Assembly: GCA_004211885.1 (NCBI GenBank)
Contig: SHBV01000006.1
Location: 1-64,000, forward strand
DNA length: 64,000 nucleotides
Direction of reading: 5' to 3'
From: Verrucomicrobiaceae bacterium
Lineage (GTDB): Bacteria > Verrucomicrobiota > Verrucomicrobiia > Verrucomicrobiales > DEV007
Part shown: positions 18,501-25,714 of the stretch, one piece after another
Layout of the letters: every line of letters starts with the position of its first letter
How positions within the stretch are numbered: the first letter of the stretch is position 1
Notes under the pieces: generated by a model
What the model was told of the DNA's origin: nothing
Database searches by the model: none
Seen by the model: the letters and a program-made list of their open reading frames with translations, nothing else
Translations under genes and position numbers: made by a program

Positions 18501-19193
18501 TTGTATATTTTTTAATATGATAGGATCTCCGGTACGTAGATAGCATTCGGCTAAAGCAATACCACCATAACCTATGTACCAAGGATACTTGTGAGCAGGA
18601 ACTCTTTTGGCCCACTCATGAACAAACTTCTGATCATTTGCATCACCAGTAGAAAGCAGAAAAAGCATTCCTATGCCGCCAAGACCTTCAGTAGACTTAG
18701 GCTTCTTCAGATATTCAGCAACTTGACGAATAATCTTATCAGACTTCGTACAATCAATCGGCCAGGTTTCACTGTACCGACCCAGAACAGGAATACTCAA
18801 TGTCACAGGTTTGGACATTCCTTTGATTTTAAACTGAACAATACCATCGGTTTCTTCAGCGTCTGCTAGAATACTTCCCAGCTGAATGCGTGGATCAATT
18901 TCAGCAAGTCCATTCCCATTAATACTTTCAATAATTTGCCCCACAGAGAGCTTGCCAGATATATCAGCCGGTGAACCCTCCTCAATATTATTTATCCTTA
19001 TTACAAACGCTGGCTGAATCAAATCTAAACCTATACCAACTGGGCCAAATCTCTTAATGACTTGAAGCGATTTTTTTTCGTCAGGCCGGGTAGAAAAAAT
19101 AGCGTTAGGGTTCTTATAAAATTTTACCTCAGCAGAGCTCCCAAGTGGGTAAATTAATAAAGAGATTAGAAAAAATGAAAAAGGACGAATCAT
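15582..19193 (-). CDS. DUF6288 protein with PDZ domain, HEAT-like repeats and shared C-terminal module
   Basis: This very large exported protein (1203 residues; signal 1-21) starts with a PDZ-like segment (about 48-130: GPVGIGLDLIQ ... GSPADISGKLSVGQIIESIN). A helical DUF6288 body follows (about 140-420: GLGGIGMLFLLSTGD, YGGIALAECYLRTGD, SYGQGHLNAAGTHVVTFLML), resembling alpha/alpha-toroid enzymes. Residues about 510-800 are HEAT-like repeats. Residues 823-1040 form a module shared with the esterase at 8948-11218 (SFDP, FWEKEVLLIK, HRYRLRINDGNHVGSG, LHIEEQKL). The last 160 residues are unassigned and unique. The start overlaps the upstream YdjY gene (ATGA, 19190-19193), so the two are probably co-translated. 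DUF6288 has no established activity. The toroid-like core and the esterase neighbours suggest polysaccharide processing (inference). Confidence 0.85.
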   Translation of the reverse strand: MIRPFSFFLISLLIYPLGSSAEVKFYKNPNAIFSTRPDEKKSLQVIKRFGPVGIGLDLIQPAFVIRINNIEEGSPADISGKLSVGQIIESINGNGLAEIDPRIQLGSILADAEETDGIVQFKIKGMSKPVTLSIPVLGRYSETWPIDCTKSDKIIRQVAEYLKKPKSTEGLGGIGMLFLLSTGDANDQKFVHEWAKRVPAHKYPWYIGYGGIALAECYLRTGDPIILKNIQGWVDNAVSSQHNDGWAGRGSALTSYGQGHLNAAGTHVVTFLMLAKECGAIIPDKTFLGSLRHFFRYAGRGNNPYGDDRPEVGFVDNGKNGKLAFAMAAAAALTQDDGETIYSMARDACAIQSFYTTSFMLHGHTGGGIGEIWRSAAMGFLYDKQPQKYREFMDNRKWHYDLSRRYDGSFGILGGSGYDKELWGVAYPLTYTIPRKNLRVSGAPPTKFSKPYNLPKQIWGTDQDNLFLSLDAVPEKNGKKQDLSKETLADDSSLGFIRKFHGKRQPTDEEIRQYIHHQDYNVRHIAAFKAIGINSGYIGWKSGGGKVRGELVNEFLNHSDPRIRRAIMSAVLHKPELITTDVFDNAVNALKNGKESWWIKDAALQIIGHGSVDQILPLVDLLLPYLKHEENWLKNAALIALTPVVTDQRCYKKILPAIGDLIRNNQRVSVTRGLTKAIRERIAKATPEVQQLAAKTLEYSFTSYGGSKKAPGGLDTTSTYEFHLEAIAESLASVPGGLDVLYEVSRERQPNEILPYKELFLNADPSRFGSKLKEAINPIIMNELIPEYVGRNRENLRKLAVGEMQSGYPGGSRDAVDGLAVLYSRVGDKNYGWNIFMDLREAEWNYHSFDPIASEQVPFDQLITRYRDVTLSNGIENWFKTEVDATFDQAGVFKTGKSPFGHYMGKVPDKPIHKCGPSCNGPECYGGTKVNTFWEKEVLLIKQNFKVPPIKPGHRYRLRINDGNHVGSGGGHIVYVNGRPLIEIKTCNGRGSGGLPKGAYITKEFMDDFKSGNVCIALKTFLRFNDKYKVKPTQSIPQGKISLHIEEQKLPPMSDDLVFKSASLIPMLSSEWQAGQDPEDREKSSLAIKYRWDGEFINNQNILGSWKVIAQVAKVDEFDPKKKTRVNRSIFSEMTFNNHGKTNSPVFVWSKNVLMDLTKFQALKMTSHNIQGEDYLFVESGGFGTRNKPGWQSQLLVLSKKQH
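16074..16727 (-). other. Shared C-terminal module, copy in DUF6288 protein
   Basis: These codons (residues about 823-1040) match residues about 548-752 of the esterase at 8948-11218. Shared landmarks in order are a W-x-Y-x-SFDP start, RYR-V-T, an F/W-rich centre ending in PFG, a Cys-rich stretch, WEKEVLL, PP-I/L-K, HRYR, VGSG/VNSG, VYVNG/IYLNG, KG/RG-x-YI, a T-FLR-x-N box and IEEQK. I do not recognise a named domain. The conserved WEKEVLL and YVNG segments suggest a beta-sandwich. Confidence 0.7.
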
Positions 19194-19954
19194 TTTTTAT
19201 TTGTAGATCTTTTGTTTTTTGCAGGCCTAACCACTTTCGATTTTAGCCTTATAATTACTTCCTCTCCCAAATCTGGTAACAATTTGGAATTAACTTTCCA
19301 GATAAGTTTATCATTTTCGTGACCGCTAAGTTCTGAAAGACACAATAGCTCATCACCAAATGTCGAAACAGAGATCACATTACCAGTATCCTCACACAAA
19401 TACTTCTTGGAACCTTTAGCTCCCTCAATCAAATGCGATCCAGAAAAAATAAAATCATCAGGGAATTGTTTCTTTTCCTTAACTGCTACAGCCTCCAATT
19501 GAGGGGCAACAGGAGAAACAAAATCACTGATTGGATATTCTCGAAACATTCCATCCTCATCAGAAAAAACAACGGACACAATAATTTTATCGCCTGCCGG
19601 ATCTACTGAAACCCAACGGACATCCTTCTTTTGCTGCACTCTTTTCATTGCTGGATTACCAGGCTTTGAGCCCATCAGCAACAATGCTGTATGTATATGT
19701 AAGGGCCGAGCAGATGTACAAAAAATTGACTCATGCTCTTTGCTGTTATCGGTGCACAAAATGAGTTCTAAAACACCTTCGAGAAGGCAAACATTTGCAA
19801 AAACATCAACACTCCACTCTTCAAAATTTAATTTAATGCCAGGTAAATTTAACTTATTCAGGGCGTCCTTTGCTTCTGGAGTAAGTTTCTCTCTACTCAA
19901 TCCGACACTTGAAAGAAAAACAATTCCGATAATAAATTTAAGGACTAAAATCAT
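19190..19954 (-). CDS. YdjY-domain secreted protein
   Basis: This 254-residue protein has a signal peptide (about 1-20) and a YdjY-type domain. The tell-tale sequence runs VDVFANVCLLEGVLELILC, then TDNSKEHESIFCTSARP, then HIHTALLLMGSKPGNPA (about residues 48-105). YdjY-domain proteins are small periplasmic proteins, often encoded near redox or ferredoxin-like genes or PVC catabolic clusters; their biochemical role is unknown. A Lys/Arg-rich tail ends the protein. This is the first gene of the long minus-strand run, and its last codons overlap the start of the DUF6288 gene by 4 bp. The likely promoter for the operon lies in 19955-20112, which it shares divergently with the LamG gene. Confidence 0.8.
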   Translation of the reverse strand: MILVLKFIIGIVFLSSVGLSREKLTPEAKDALNKLNLPGIKLNFEEWSVDVFANVCLLEGVLELILCTDNSKEHESIFCTSARPLHIHTALLLMGSKPGNPAMKRVQQKKDVRWVSVDPAGDKIIVSVVFSDEDGMFREYPISDFVSPVAPQLEAVAVKEKKQFPDDFIFSGSHLIEGAKGSKKYLCEDTGNVISVSTFGDELLCLSELSGHENDKLIWKVNSKLLPDLGEEVIIRLKSKVVRPAKNKRSTNKK

Positions 19955-20112
19955 TTAAATTAGTCTCAAAAGAACACACAGACATTCCAATTACAATGAA
20001 GTTTTTCTTTCATGCTGCGCCCCTAAGGGGATTAGAAATTCAACATTAATTTTTCCACTCATCCCGACCAGAAAATTCATGATCAAATAATAATCCTAGT
20101 ATAGGTTCAACC

Positions 20113-21000
20113 ATGAAATACATCGTAACAACTTTCCTCGGAATCGGGCTACCCTTAATTTCATTGAACGCCGAAACTAAGCCATTCCCCAAAGAAAATC
20201 TGCGTCTATGGTTGATGGCGGATGCCGGCATCACTACTGAGGACAATTCCAAAGAAGGAGGAAGCGCAACCGATGTCGCTCAATGGACTGATCAGTCCGC
20301 AGGAGGCATCGAACTGACCCCCGCTTACAAGTCAACAAAAACTCGTCCATCACTTGTAAAGAAAGTTTCTGAAATTGGAGGGAAACCCGCTCTCCAGTTC
20401 AGCGGTAAGGGTGGAAGTAATTTTGAAATTACAGACGCATTGATAGGCCGCTTTAAAACGTCCTTTGATCTTAATCGCGGCACTGTCTTTCTAGTGACAA
20501 GCATGCCATTTATACCTATCATTTCCCCCATGACCCTAAGTGCCACCGCTGACTCCAAGACTGGTCGTGGTGGATTGGGTATACGAAGAGGGGGTAAATC
20601 CGACAGCTGGTTCTGCGTTCATTATGGAGGACCTGGAAATGGCAAGAAAATTCAGAGCCAAGAATCTAAGCTAGACAGTAAATTCCACATCCTCACTGTT
20701 CGCTTTGATAAGCACAAATCGGAACTGGAGATGATCGTTGATGGGAGGCAAACTGGCACAAAGCTTCGAGACGAATCTACACTCCCTCTCGATCCAATTA
20801 ACTTCATTCAGGTAGGCGGTCATGGCATCCTTGACCCGCCAGGAGATCCAGGAGCTGAATGGTTCTTTAATGGAAAGATTGCCGAGATTATCGTTTTTGA
20901 TAGAATGCTCGGAGATGACCCAAAGTCAGGGTCTTTCGCTGAAGTTGGGAAATACCTCCAAAAAAAATACAGTTTATCCGGGAATTTTCCGGGGAGCTAA
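20113..21000 (+). CDS. Secreted LamG/concanavalin-like lectin domain protein
   Basis: This 295-residue protein has a signal peptide (MKYIVTTFLGIGLPLISLNA) and essentially one LamG-like jelly-roll domain (RLWLMADAGITTEDN ... WTDQSAGG ... FNGKIAEIIVFDRML, ending KYLQKKYSL). It has the same order of motifs as the module inserted in the DUF1549/DUF1553 protein at 1194-3830. No catalytic domain is attached, so it is probably a glycan-binding or accessory protein. It is divergent from the YdjY-DUF6288 operon across 158 bp and convergent with the lipoprotein gene at 21071. An in-frame methionine earlier than 20113 was not seen. Confidence 0.82.
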   Translation: MKYIVTTFLGIGLPLISLNAETKPFPKENLRLWLMADAGITTEDNSKEGGSATDVAQWTDQSAGGIELTPAYKSTKTRPSLVKKVSEIGGKPALQFSGKGGSNFEITDALIGRFKTSFDLNRGTVFLVTSMPFIPIISPMTLSATADSKTGRGGLGIRRGGKSDSWFCVHYGGPGNGKKIQSQESKLDSKFHILTVRFDKHKSELEMIVDGRQTGTKLRDESTLPLDPINFIQVGGHGILDPPGDPGAEWFFNGKIAEIIVFDRMLGDDPKSGSFAEVGKYLQKKYSLSGNFPGS

Positions 21001-21070
21001 GCATCTGTACTGCATCCCTAAAGTACGTCCTTAGCGTGCCTCTATCTTAGTAATCAATCCAGATAAAGTT

Positions 21071-21451
21071 TCACTCCCTCAGAGGAACAAAATCCGCATC
21101 CGGATCTCTGAGAACTGCCGGATCCAATAATGCTTCTCCTCTTCCTAAACGCTTTAAAATACCATCAACAAAAATTTGATCCCCTACTTTGCAACTCTCC
21201 GCCATCCTTGTAAATTTGCCCAAATTACACTCTATCCCACTGTCCAGAAATACCTTTGCTGGGACAGGATGAATGAGCACCTTAGAGACTTTTCCTTTTA
21301 CCGTAATTTTTTTCCCTATATACGCTTTACCCATCGCTGACAGATCCTTTTCAAGAAACTGTGCTGCGGGCTTTCCATAATCCAACTTCCAACCATCGCA
21401 CCCGACGAGAAACATCATTGCGGGAAAAATAAAAATCGGTAAGAATCTCAT
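21071..21451 (-). CDS. Small lipoprotein with OB-fold-like domain
   Basis: This 126-residue protein has a type II signal peptide with a lipobox-like LVGC (Cys19). The mature part resembles a tRNA_anti-like/OB-fold beta barrel: YIGKKITVKGKVSKVL, VFLDSGIECNLGKF and VGDQIFVDGILKRLGRGEALL. Such small OB-fold lipoproteins are common in PVC genomes; the ligand is unknown. It is the last gene of a minus-strand group (ThuA, sialidase, sulfatase) with a 14 bp gap to the sulfatase gene. The call rests on pattern only. Confidence 0.6.
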   Translation of the reverse strand: MRFLPIFIFPAMMFLVGCDGWKLDYGKPAAQFLEKDLSAMGKAYIGKKITVKGKVSKVLIHPVPAKVFLDSGIECNLGKFTRMAESCKVGDQIFVDGILKRLGRGEALLDPAVLRDPDADFVPLRE

Positions 21452-21465
21452 TAACAGAAAAAAAA

Positions 21466-23142
21466 TTATTTCTTATTATTTTTCGGAGGGGATTTTAGCT
21501 CCAGTAATCGCCGCTCAAGGAATTCACCGGAAATTTTACGGGCCCTTTCACGGTCAGATCCATCGTAATCCCAGAACTCCTGCAGTACCTTCTCAGTCTT
21601 GGGAAAGTCTTTACCATCATCGCCTATGCGTTGACGCAAAGAAGCTAGCCTTCCCTTCAATTCGGTTACCTTGTCAGTATGTTTCGGATCATCGTAGAGA
21701 TTATTTGACTCAAAAGGATCCTTTCCCATGTCATAAAGCTCCCAAGCAGGAGGTGTCTGATTGTTGCCTTGGTAATCAGCTCCATAAAAATAAATGAGCT
21801 TATATTGCTTAGTGCGGATTCCCACATGACCAGGATTGTCATGGTGCGCCATATGCATCCAGTATCTATAATAGGCTTCGTTCGGCCAATCCTTGGGTTC
21901 TTTACCCGTCTCGCATATGGATTTAAAACTACGGCCCTGCATATAGGATGGCTTCTTAACTCCCGCAAAATCAAGAATGGTCGGAGCATAGTCAACGTTC
22001 GCCACGACCGCATCGGTTCTACTCCCAGCTTTAATAGTTGCTGGATATCGGATTAGGAACGGCATGCGCATTGACTCCTCATACATCCACCGCTTGTCCT
22101 GGTAATCATGCTCACCTAGCATGAATCCCTGATCTCCGGTGTAGATAATGACCGTATTATCCATGAGCCCGGTCTTCTTCAAATAGGCAAATAGCCGTTC
22201 AAGGTTATCATCGACTCCTTTCACGCACCGTAAATATTTGCGAAGGTAAACATTGTAGGCCATGTCCTTAACCTCCTTATCACTGAGTTTTGAAGGATCA
22301 TAATCGGCAGGATAATCCTGAGGAAACTTCCGAGGAAGGTCCTTCGCATAAGAACGGCGAGGGTTTCGGTTCCCAATTGATGTGCCCACGTGCGGAATCA
22401 GTTCGTCCTGATATCCTCGCGTAGCGATGGAGCCAAACTTAACAGGGTGTGAATTGTGAAGATTTTCAGGTTTTGGAATCTCTACATCTGCTAAATAATC
22501 ATTGTACCGGTGCGCATGTTCAAAATAATCATGCGGGGCCTTGTAATGATGCATCAGAAAGAATGGCTTTGATTCATCGCGACTTTCCTTCAGCCACTTA
22601 AGTGTCTGATCAGTGATAGCATCGGACGAATGCATCCCGTCAAACTTGATAAGATTTTTGGGCCATTTTTTTTGACCACGAACACGAAACTCGGGGTCAT
22701 GATACTTGCCCTGGCCTGGCAATACACAATAATAATCAAAATCGGCCGGTTCCTTTTTCAAATGCCACTTTCCAATCATGGCAGTCTGATAACCAGCCTT
22801 CTTCATCTCCTTAGCAAGGTACTGACGTCCCGGCTCAATGCTGCCTCGAAGGTCATGCACGCCACAAGTGTGCGCATACTGACCAGTAAGAATGGTAGCG
22901 CGGCTAGGCGCACAGATTGAATTAGAGCAAAATGCATTCTCAAAGAGCATTCCTTCTTTCGCTAACTGATCTAAAGTTGGCGTAGGGTTGAGATTTGCTA
23001 GTCGACTCCCGTAAGCACCGATGGCCTGTGAAGTATGATCATCAGACATGATAAAAATAATGTTCGGCCCCTTGGCTGCGATGAGACTTACAGTCACAAA
23101 AAAGAAAGAAAGGCACACAATTGTCATGTTTTTGATAGTCAT
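21466..23142 (-). CDS. Secreted sulfatase, Cys-type (S1 family)
   Basis: This 558-residue arylsulfatase-family enzyme has a signal peptide (residues 1-22). The metal-site start NIIFIMSDDHTSQAIGAYG carries the Asp pair. The formylglycine motif CAPSRATILTG has Cys77 as the residue to be converted. GKWHLKK carries the conserved Lys and His, and IIYTGDQGFMLGEHD the second metal Asp. Length and C-terminal helix (LASLRQRIGDDG) fit the S1 family, which removes sulfate esters from carbohydrates. No formylglycine-generating enzyme or anaerobic maturase is encoded in the window, so it must lie elsewhere. It sits 89 bp downstream of a sialidase gene, which points to sulfated, sialylated or similar glycans as substrate. 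The exact substrate cannot be read from sequence. Confidence 0.92.
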   Translation of the reverse strand: MTIKNMTIVCLSFFFVTVSLIAAKGPNIIFIMSDDHTSQAIGAYGSRLANLNPTPTLDQLAKEGMLFENAFCSNSICAPSRATILTGQYAHTCGVHDLRGSIEPGRQYLAKEMKKAGYQTAMIGKWHLKKEPADFDYYCVLPGQGKYHDPEFRVRGQKKWPKNLIKFDGMHSSDAITDQTLKWLKESRDESKPFFLMHHYKAPHDYFEHAHRYNDYLADVEIPKPENLHNSHPVKFGSIATRGYQDELIPHVGTSIGNRNPRRSYAKDLPRKFPQDYPADYDPSKLSDKEVKDMAYNVYLRKYLRCVKGVDDNLERLFAYLKKTGLMDNTVIIYTGDQGFMLGEHDYQDKRWMYEESMRMPFLIRYPATIKAGSRTDAVVANVDYAPTILDFAGVKKPSYMQGRSFKSICETGKEPKDWPNEAYYRYWMHMAHHDNPGHVGIRTKQYKLIYFYGADYQGNNQTPPAWELYDMGKDPFESNNLYDDPKHTDKVTELKGRLASLRQRIGDDGKDFPKTEKVLQEFWDYDGSDRERARKISGEFLERRLLELKSPPKNNKK

Positions 23143-23230
23143 ATTTCCGATTTTAATTATCTGACCTTTAATGAAGCTCGCAACCTGTTTCGTTCACCTA
23201 AAAAAACAACTTCTGGCAAGCATGGACGAC

Positions 23231-24379
23231 TCAATTTCCGCGTTTTAGTTTTGGTAAATCTCCATCACCGGTCAACTCCCCTTCAAGTAACCATGATAAG
23301 TTGAATCGTGCCATGTGTGATCCCTTGAATGGATCATGTTCATAATGAAGATAAATCCAACCTTCGCTAGGAGTACCATGTCGACCAACAGATAAAGAGG
23401 AATACCCGCTTCGCCCACCATCTACAAGGCGTTTGACCGGCCATGTTTTTCCTGCATCTAAGCTTGCCCAGACCGTGACTCTTTCACGGTGCGATGCATC
23501 AGTATCTAGGTTACTGAAAATAATAACATCCTTATCATTAGATGGAATTCTAGTCATACCCGCCATACATCCATAGGCCCGTCCCTGATCACCATCAGGT
23601 AAAGCCTGAACAATTTTCCAATCTTTCCAAGTCTCTCCCCCATCAAAACTCCATGCCTCTCGCCGACGCCGGTTATTCGGTCTCTCCGGCCAATGGACTC
23701 TGGAATTGTAATAGATTCGCCCATCAGAAAGTTCAACAAGAGCCGCTTCGCCAGTACCATTCTCTGGAAAAGGACTACTTGTCTTCCAGCTCTTACCGCC
23801 ATCATCACTGTAAATTGCATTAGTGTAGTGCTTTGACCACTCAGCCTCTCTTTCATTTGAGCCATAGAAACGTGTGGCCCTCAATAGTCTCCCTTTCTTG
23901 GGCCCTACCATCAAAGTGATGCCGCTCTCGTTCATGTGCATGGAAGGATTATTTCCATTTAAATCCTTTTCTATTACTGTTTTCTGGGGCTTCCAGTTCA
24001 ACCCATCGTCTTTACTTCGATAGACCGTCAGCGGTGCAGGAGGTTGACGGTCCTCAACAAAAAGAAGTATTTCTCCTGAACCATTATCAACAATAGCACC
24101 TCCACCATTATATCCCTTTTCTGAAACATTGATCGGCTCACCCCAGGACTTGCCACCATCTTCACTTCGCCGTATGGCAACACCGGAATTCCCCCAAACT
24201 GCAATGACCGTTCCTTTTTTCGAAACCACTACATTGGGGTAACGCTGATCAGAAAAGAGCCTTTTCTTATCAAAAGCAGGTTCACCCAAATGGGAATCCA
24301 ATTTTTCATCACCTTTGACAGTGAAAGAAAAACAGAAACTTAATAATAACGATATGATTAGATAATGATTAGTGAACAA
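23231..24379 (-). CDS. Exo-sialidase/BNR-repeat family glycosidase
   Basis: The 382-residue protein has a signal peptide (to about residue 23) and a six-bladed sialidase-type propeller. Five Asp-box (S-x-D-x-G-x-T/S-W) copies are visible: SEDGGKSW, SKDDGLNW, SDDGGKSW, SFDGGETW and SLDAGKTW. RYPNV near the start occupies the place of the FRIP-type Arg motif. Sialidases hydrolyse terminal sialic acids; many PVC members of this fold have other or unknown substrates, so specificity is uncertain. It follows the ThuA gene by 20 bp and precedes the sulfatase gene, and is probably co-transcribed with both. Confidence 0.85.
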   Translation of the reverse strand: MFTNHYLIISLLLSFCFSFTVKGDEKLDSHLGEPAFDKKRLFSDQRYPNVVVSKKGTVIAVWGNSGVAIRRSEDGGKSWGEPINVSEKGYNGGGAIVDNGSGEILLFVEDRQPPAPLTVYRSKDDGLNWKPQKTVIEKDLNGNNPSMHMNESGITLMVGPKKGRLLRATRFYGSNEREAEWSKHYTNAIYSDDGGKSWKTSSPFPENGTGEAALVELSDGRIYYNSRVHWPERPNNRRRREAWSFDGGETWKDWKIVQALPDGDQGRAYGCMAGMTRIPSNDKDVIIFSNLDTDASHRERVTVWASLDAGKTWPVKRLVDGGRSGYSSLSVGRHGTPSEGWIYLHYEHDPFKGSHMARFNLSWLLEGELTGDGDLPKLKRGN

Positions 24380-24399
24380 ATATCAGGGGATATAATTTG

Positions 24400-25122
24400 T
24401 TATTTTGGATCCTTCACAGGTTTCTTCGCTGCCCAATAAACGGCACGAATAACGAGCTTTTGCAGTGCCGGGTTATCCCATGCCTTTTGGTCATGTCCTA
24501 GTCCGGTATTAAAGAGCCTACCCTTTCCATATTCATGGACCCAAATCATTGAATGGTTCTCTTTTCCGCGATCTATTCTTCCAAGATGGTGCAACTTGTC
24601 CTTTGTCTCAGGGTGAAATTTATCTCGATAAGATTCATCATGTATCAAGAAAGGCTTCATTCCTTTGGTTATCGGATGATTCTGATCAGTAAAAATAATC
24701 TTAAACTCTCCTCCTCCATGACCAATGAACTGACCTCCGAAAAGTTTCCAGTAAGAATCTGATTTCTTGAAAGCGTCAGTCGCATGAACACCTACAACGC
24801 CACCTCCGTTTTTTACGTAAGACTCGAGGCCACTCTCCTGTTCCGGGTCAGTAAAATTACCTCCCGATCCAAAGAATAGGATCACATCATAATTCTTGAT
24901 TTTATCAGCCCTAAGGTCATCAAGCTTATTACTAAAAACTAATTCAAAGTCGCCCTGATCTTTGAACAAAGGGACTATCGATTCATAATAGCCTTTCCAG
25001 TCATGATCACGACCACCCATGTAAAGAATCTTAATTTTCTTATGATGATCCGCTTTCACCCCTTCAGTGCAAACAAGGCAAATGAGGAGAATTAATAATG
25101 ACCTAAATTTGAAGAAATTCAT
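24400..25122 (-). CDS. ThuA domain protein, secreted
   Basis: This is a ThuA (trehalose utilisation-like) domain protein, shorter than the one at 3879 and with clearer motifs: KIKILYMGGRDHDWKGYY, YDVILFFGSGGNF, VKNGGGVVGVHATDAF, LFGGQFIGHGGG and FNTGLGHDQKAWDNPA. I favour the ATG at 25122 (MNFFKFRSLLILLICLVC) because it starts a normal signal peptide; ATGs at 25146 and 25128 are in frame too. It is the first gene of the group ThuA, sialidase, sulfatase, lipoprotein. ThuA-fold proteins are glutamine-amidotransferase-like, without proven catalysis in this branch. Confidence 0.9.
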   Translation of the reverse strand: MNFFKFRSLLILLICLVCTEGVKADHHKKIKILYMGGRDHDWKGYYESIVPLFKDQGDFELVFSNKLDDLRADKIKNYDVILFFGSGGNFTDPEQESGLESYVKNGGGVVGVHATDAFKKSDSYWKLFGGQFIGHGGGEFKIIFTDQNHPITKGMKPFLIHDESYRDKFHPETKDKLHHLGRIDRGKENHSMIWVHEYGKGRLFNTGLGHDQKAWDNPALQKLVIRAVYWAAKKPVKDPK

Positions 25123-25274
25123 AAACATATGATTAACAGAAATCATTCAATCAGGTAAAGCGTTAGTTTGTTCATTTGTATATTAGGATATCAGAATAAG
25201 TAATAATGATTAGAGTCATGTTAATGAGCGAATGATGATTGCAGTAAATAAAAATTCTCTATAAAATCTTAAAT

Positions 25275-25643
25275 ATGGACACCGCACTTGAAACAAAATT
25301 AACCTCCACACCATTCCGTCGCGATCCTGAAGAAATTACGCCTTGGTCTGAAACTTGTGGAGCAATCCGATGCTTGATCGAAGAATCAGATCTGGCAGCT
25401 GCTGAAGTCCATCACGTCAAGATCCAAGATGCGAAGCTTCACTACCATAAGAAAACGGATGAGATTTACTATATCATTGATGGTGAAGGTAAGCTCGTCC
25501 TTGATGATGAAGAAGTGGCCGTCAAAAAAGGCGTAGTCGTCTATGTCCCTAGAGGAGTTAAACATAAAGCTGTCGGTGACTTGACAGTACTCACTGTGTG
25601 CATTCCACGTGGAGTTCTCGACGACGTACACGAAGTCGAGTAA
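25275..25643 (+). CDS. Small cupin-domain protein
   Basis: This 122-residue cytoplasmic protein contains a single cupin-2 barrel. Motif 1 is HYHKKTDEIYYIIDGEG (two His and a Glu as metal ligands) and motif 2 is VYVPRGVKHKAVG (third His). Such one-domain cupins are isomerases, dioxygenases or sugar-binding regulators, and the exact role cannot be told. It has no signal peptide, unlike the surrounding catabolic proteins. It is divergent from the ThuA gene and convergent with the TIM-barrel isomerase gene, with a hairpin between the two stops. Confidence 0.85.
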   Translation: MDTALETKLTSTPFRRDPEEITPWSETCGAIRCLIEESDLAAAEVHHVKIQDAKLHYHKKTDEIYYIIDGEGKLVLDDEEVAVKKGVVVYVPRGVKHKAVGDLTVLTVCIPRGVLDDVHEVE

Positions 25644-25654
25644 TTTTCATATAC

Positions 25655-25684
25655 AACTTTTGATCATTTTTCGGATCAAAAGTT
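25655..25684. terminator. Bidirectional hairpin terminator
   Basis: A perfect 11-bp inverted repeat, AACTTTTGATC / GATCAAAAGTT, with an 8-nt loop lies between two convergent stop codons (25643 plus strand, 25715 minus strand). It is followed by a T-rich stretch on the plus strand and an A/T-rich stretch on the minus side. The T-tract is short, so efficiency is uncertain, but position and perfect pairing fit a shared terminator. Confidence 0.7.
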
Positions 25685-25714
25685 ATTCTTCCCGCACTTT
25701 ACAAAATGAAATAT

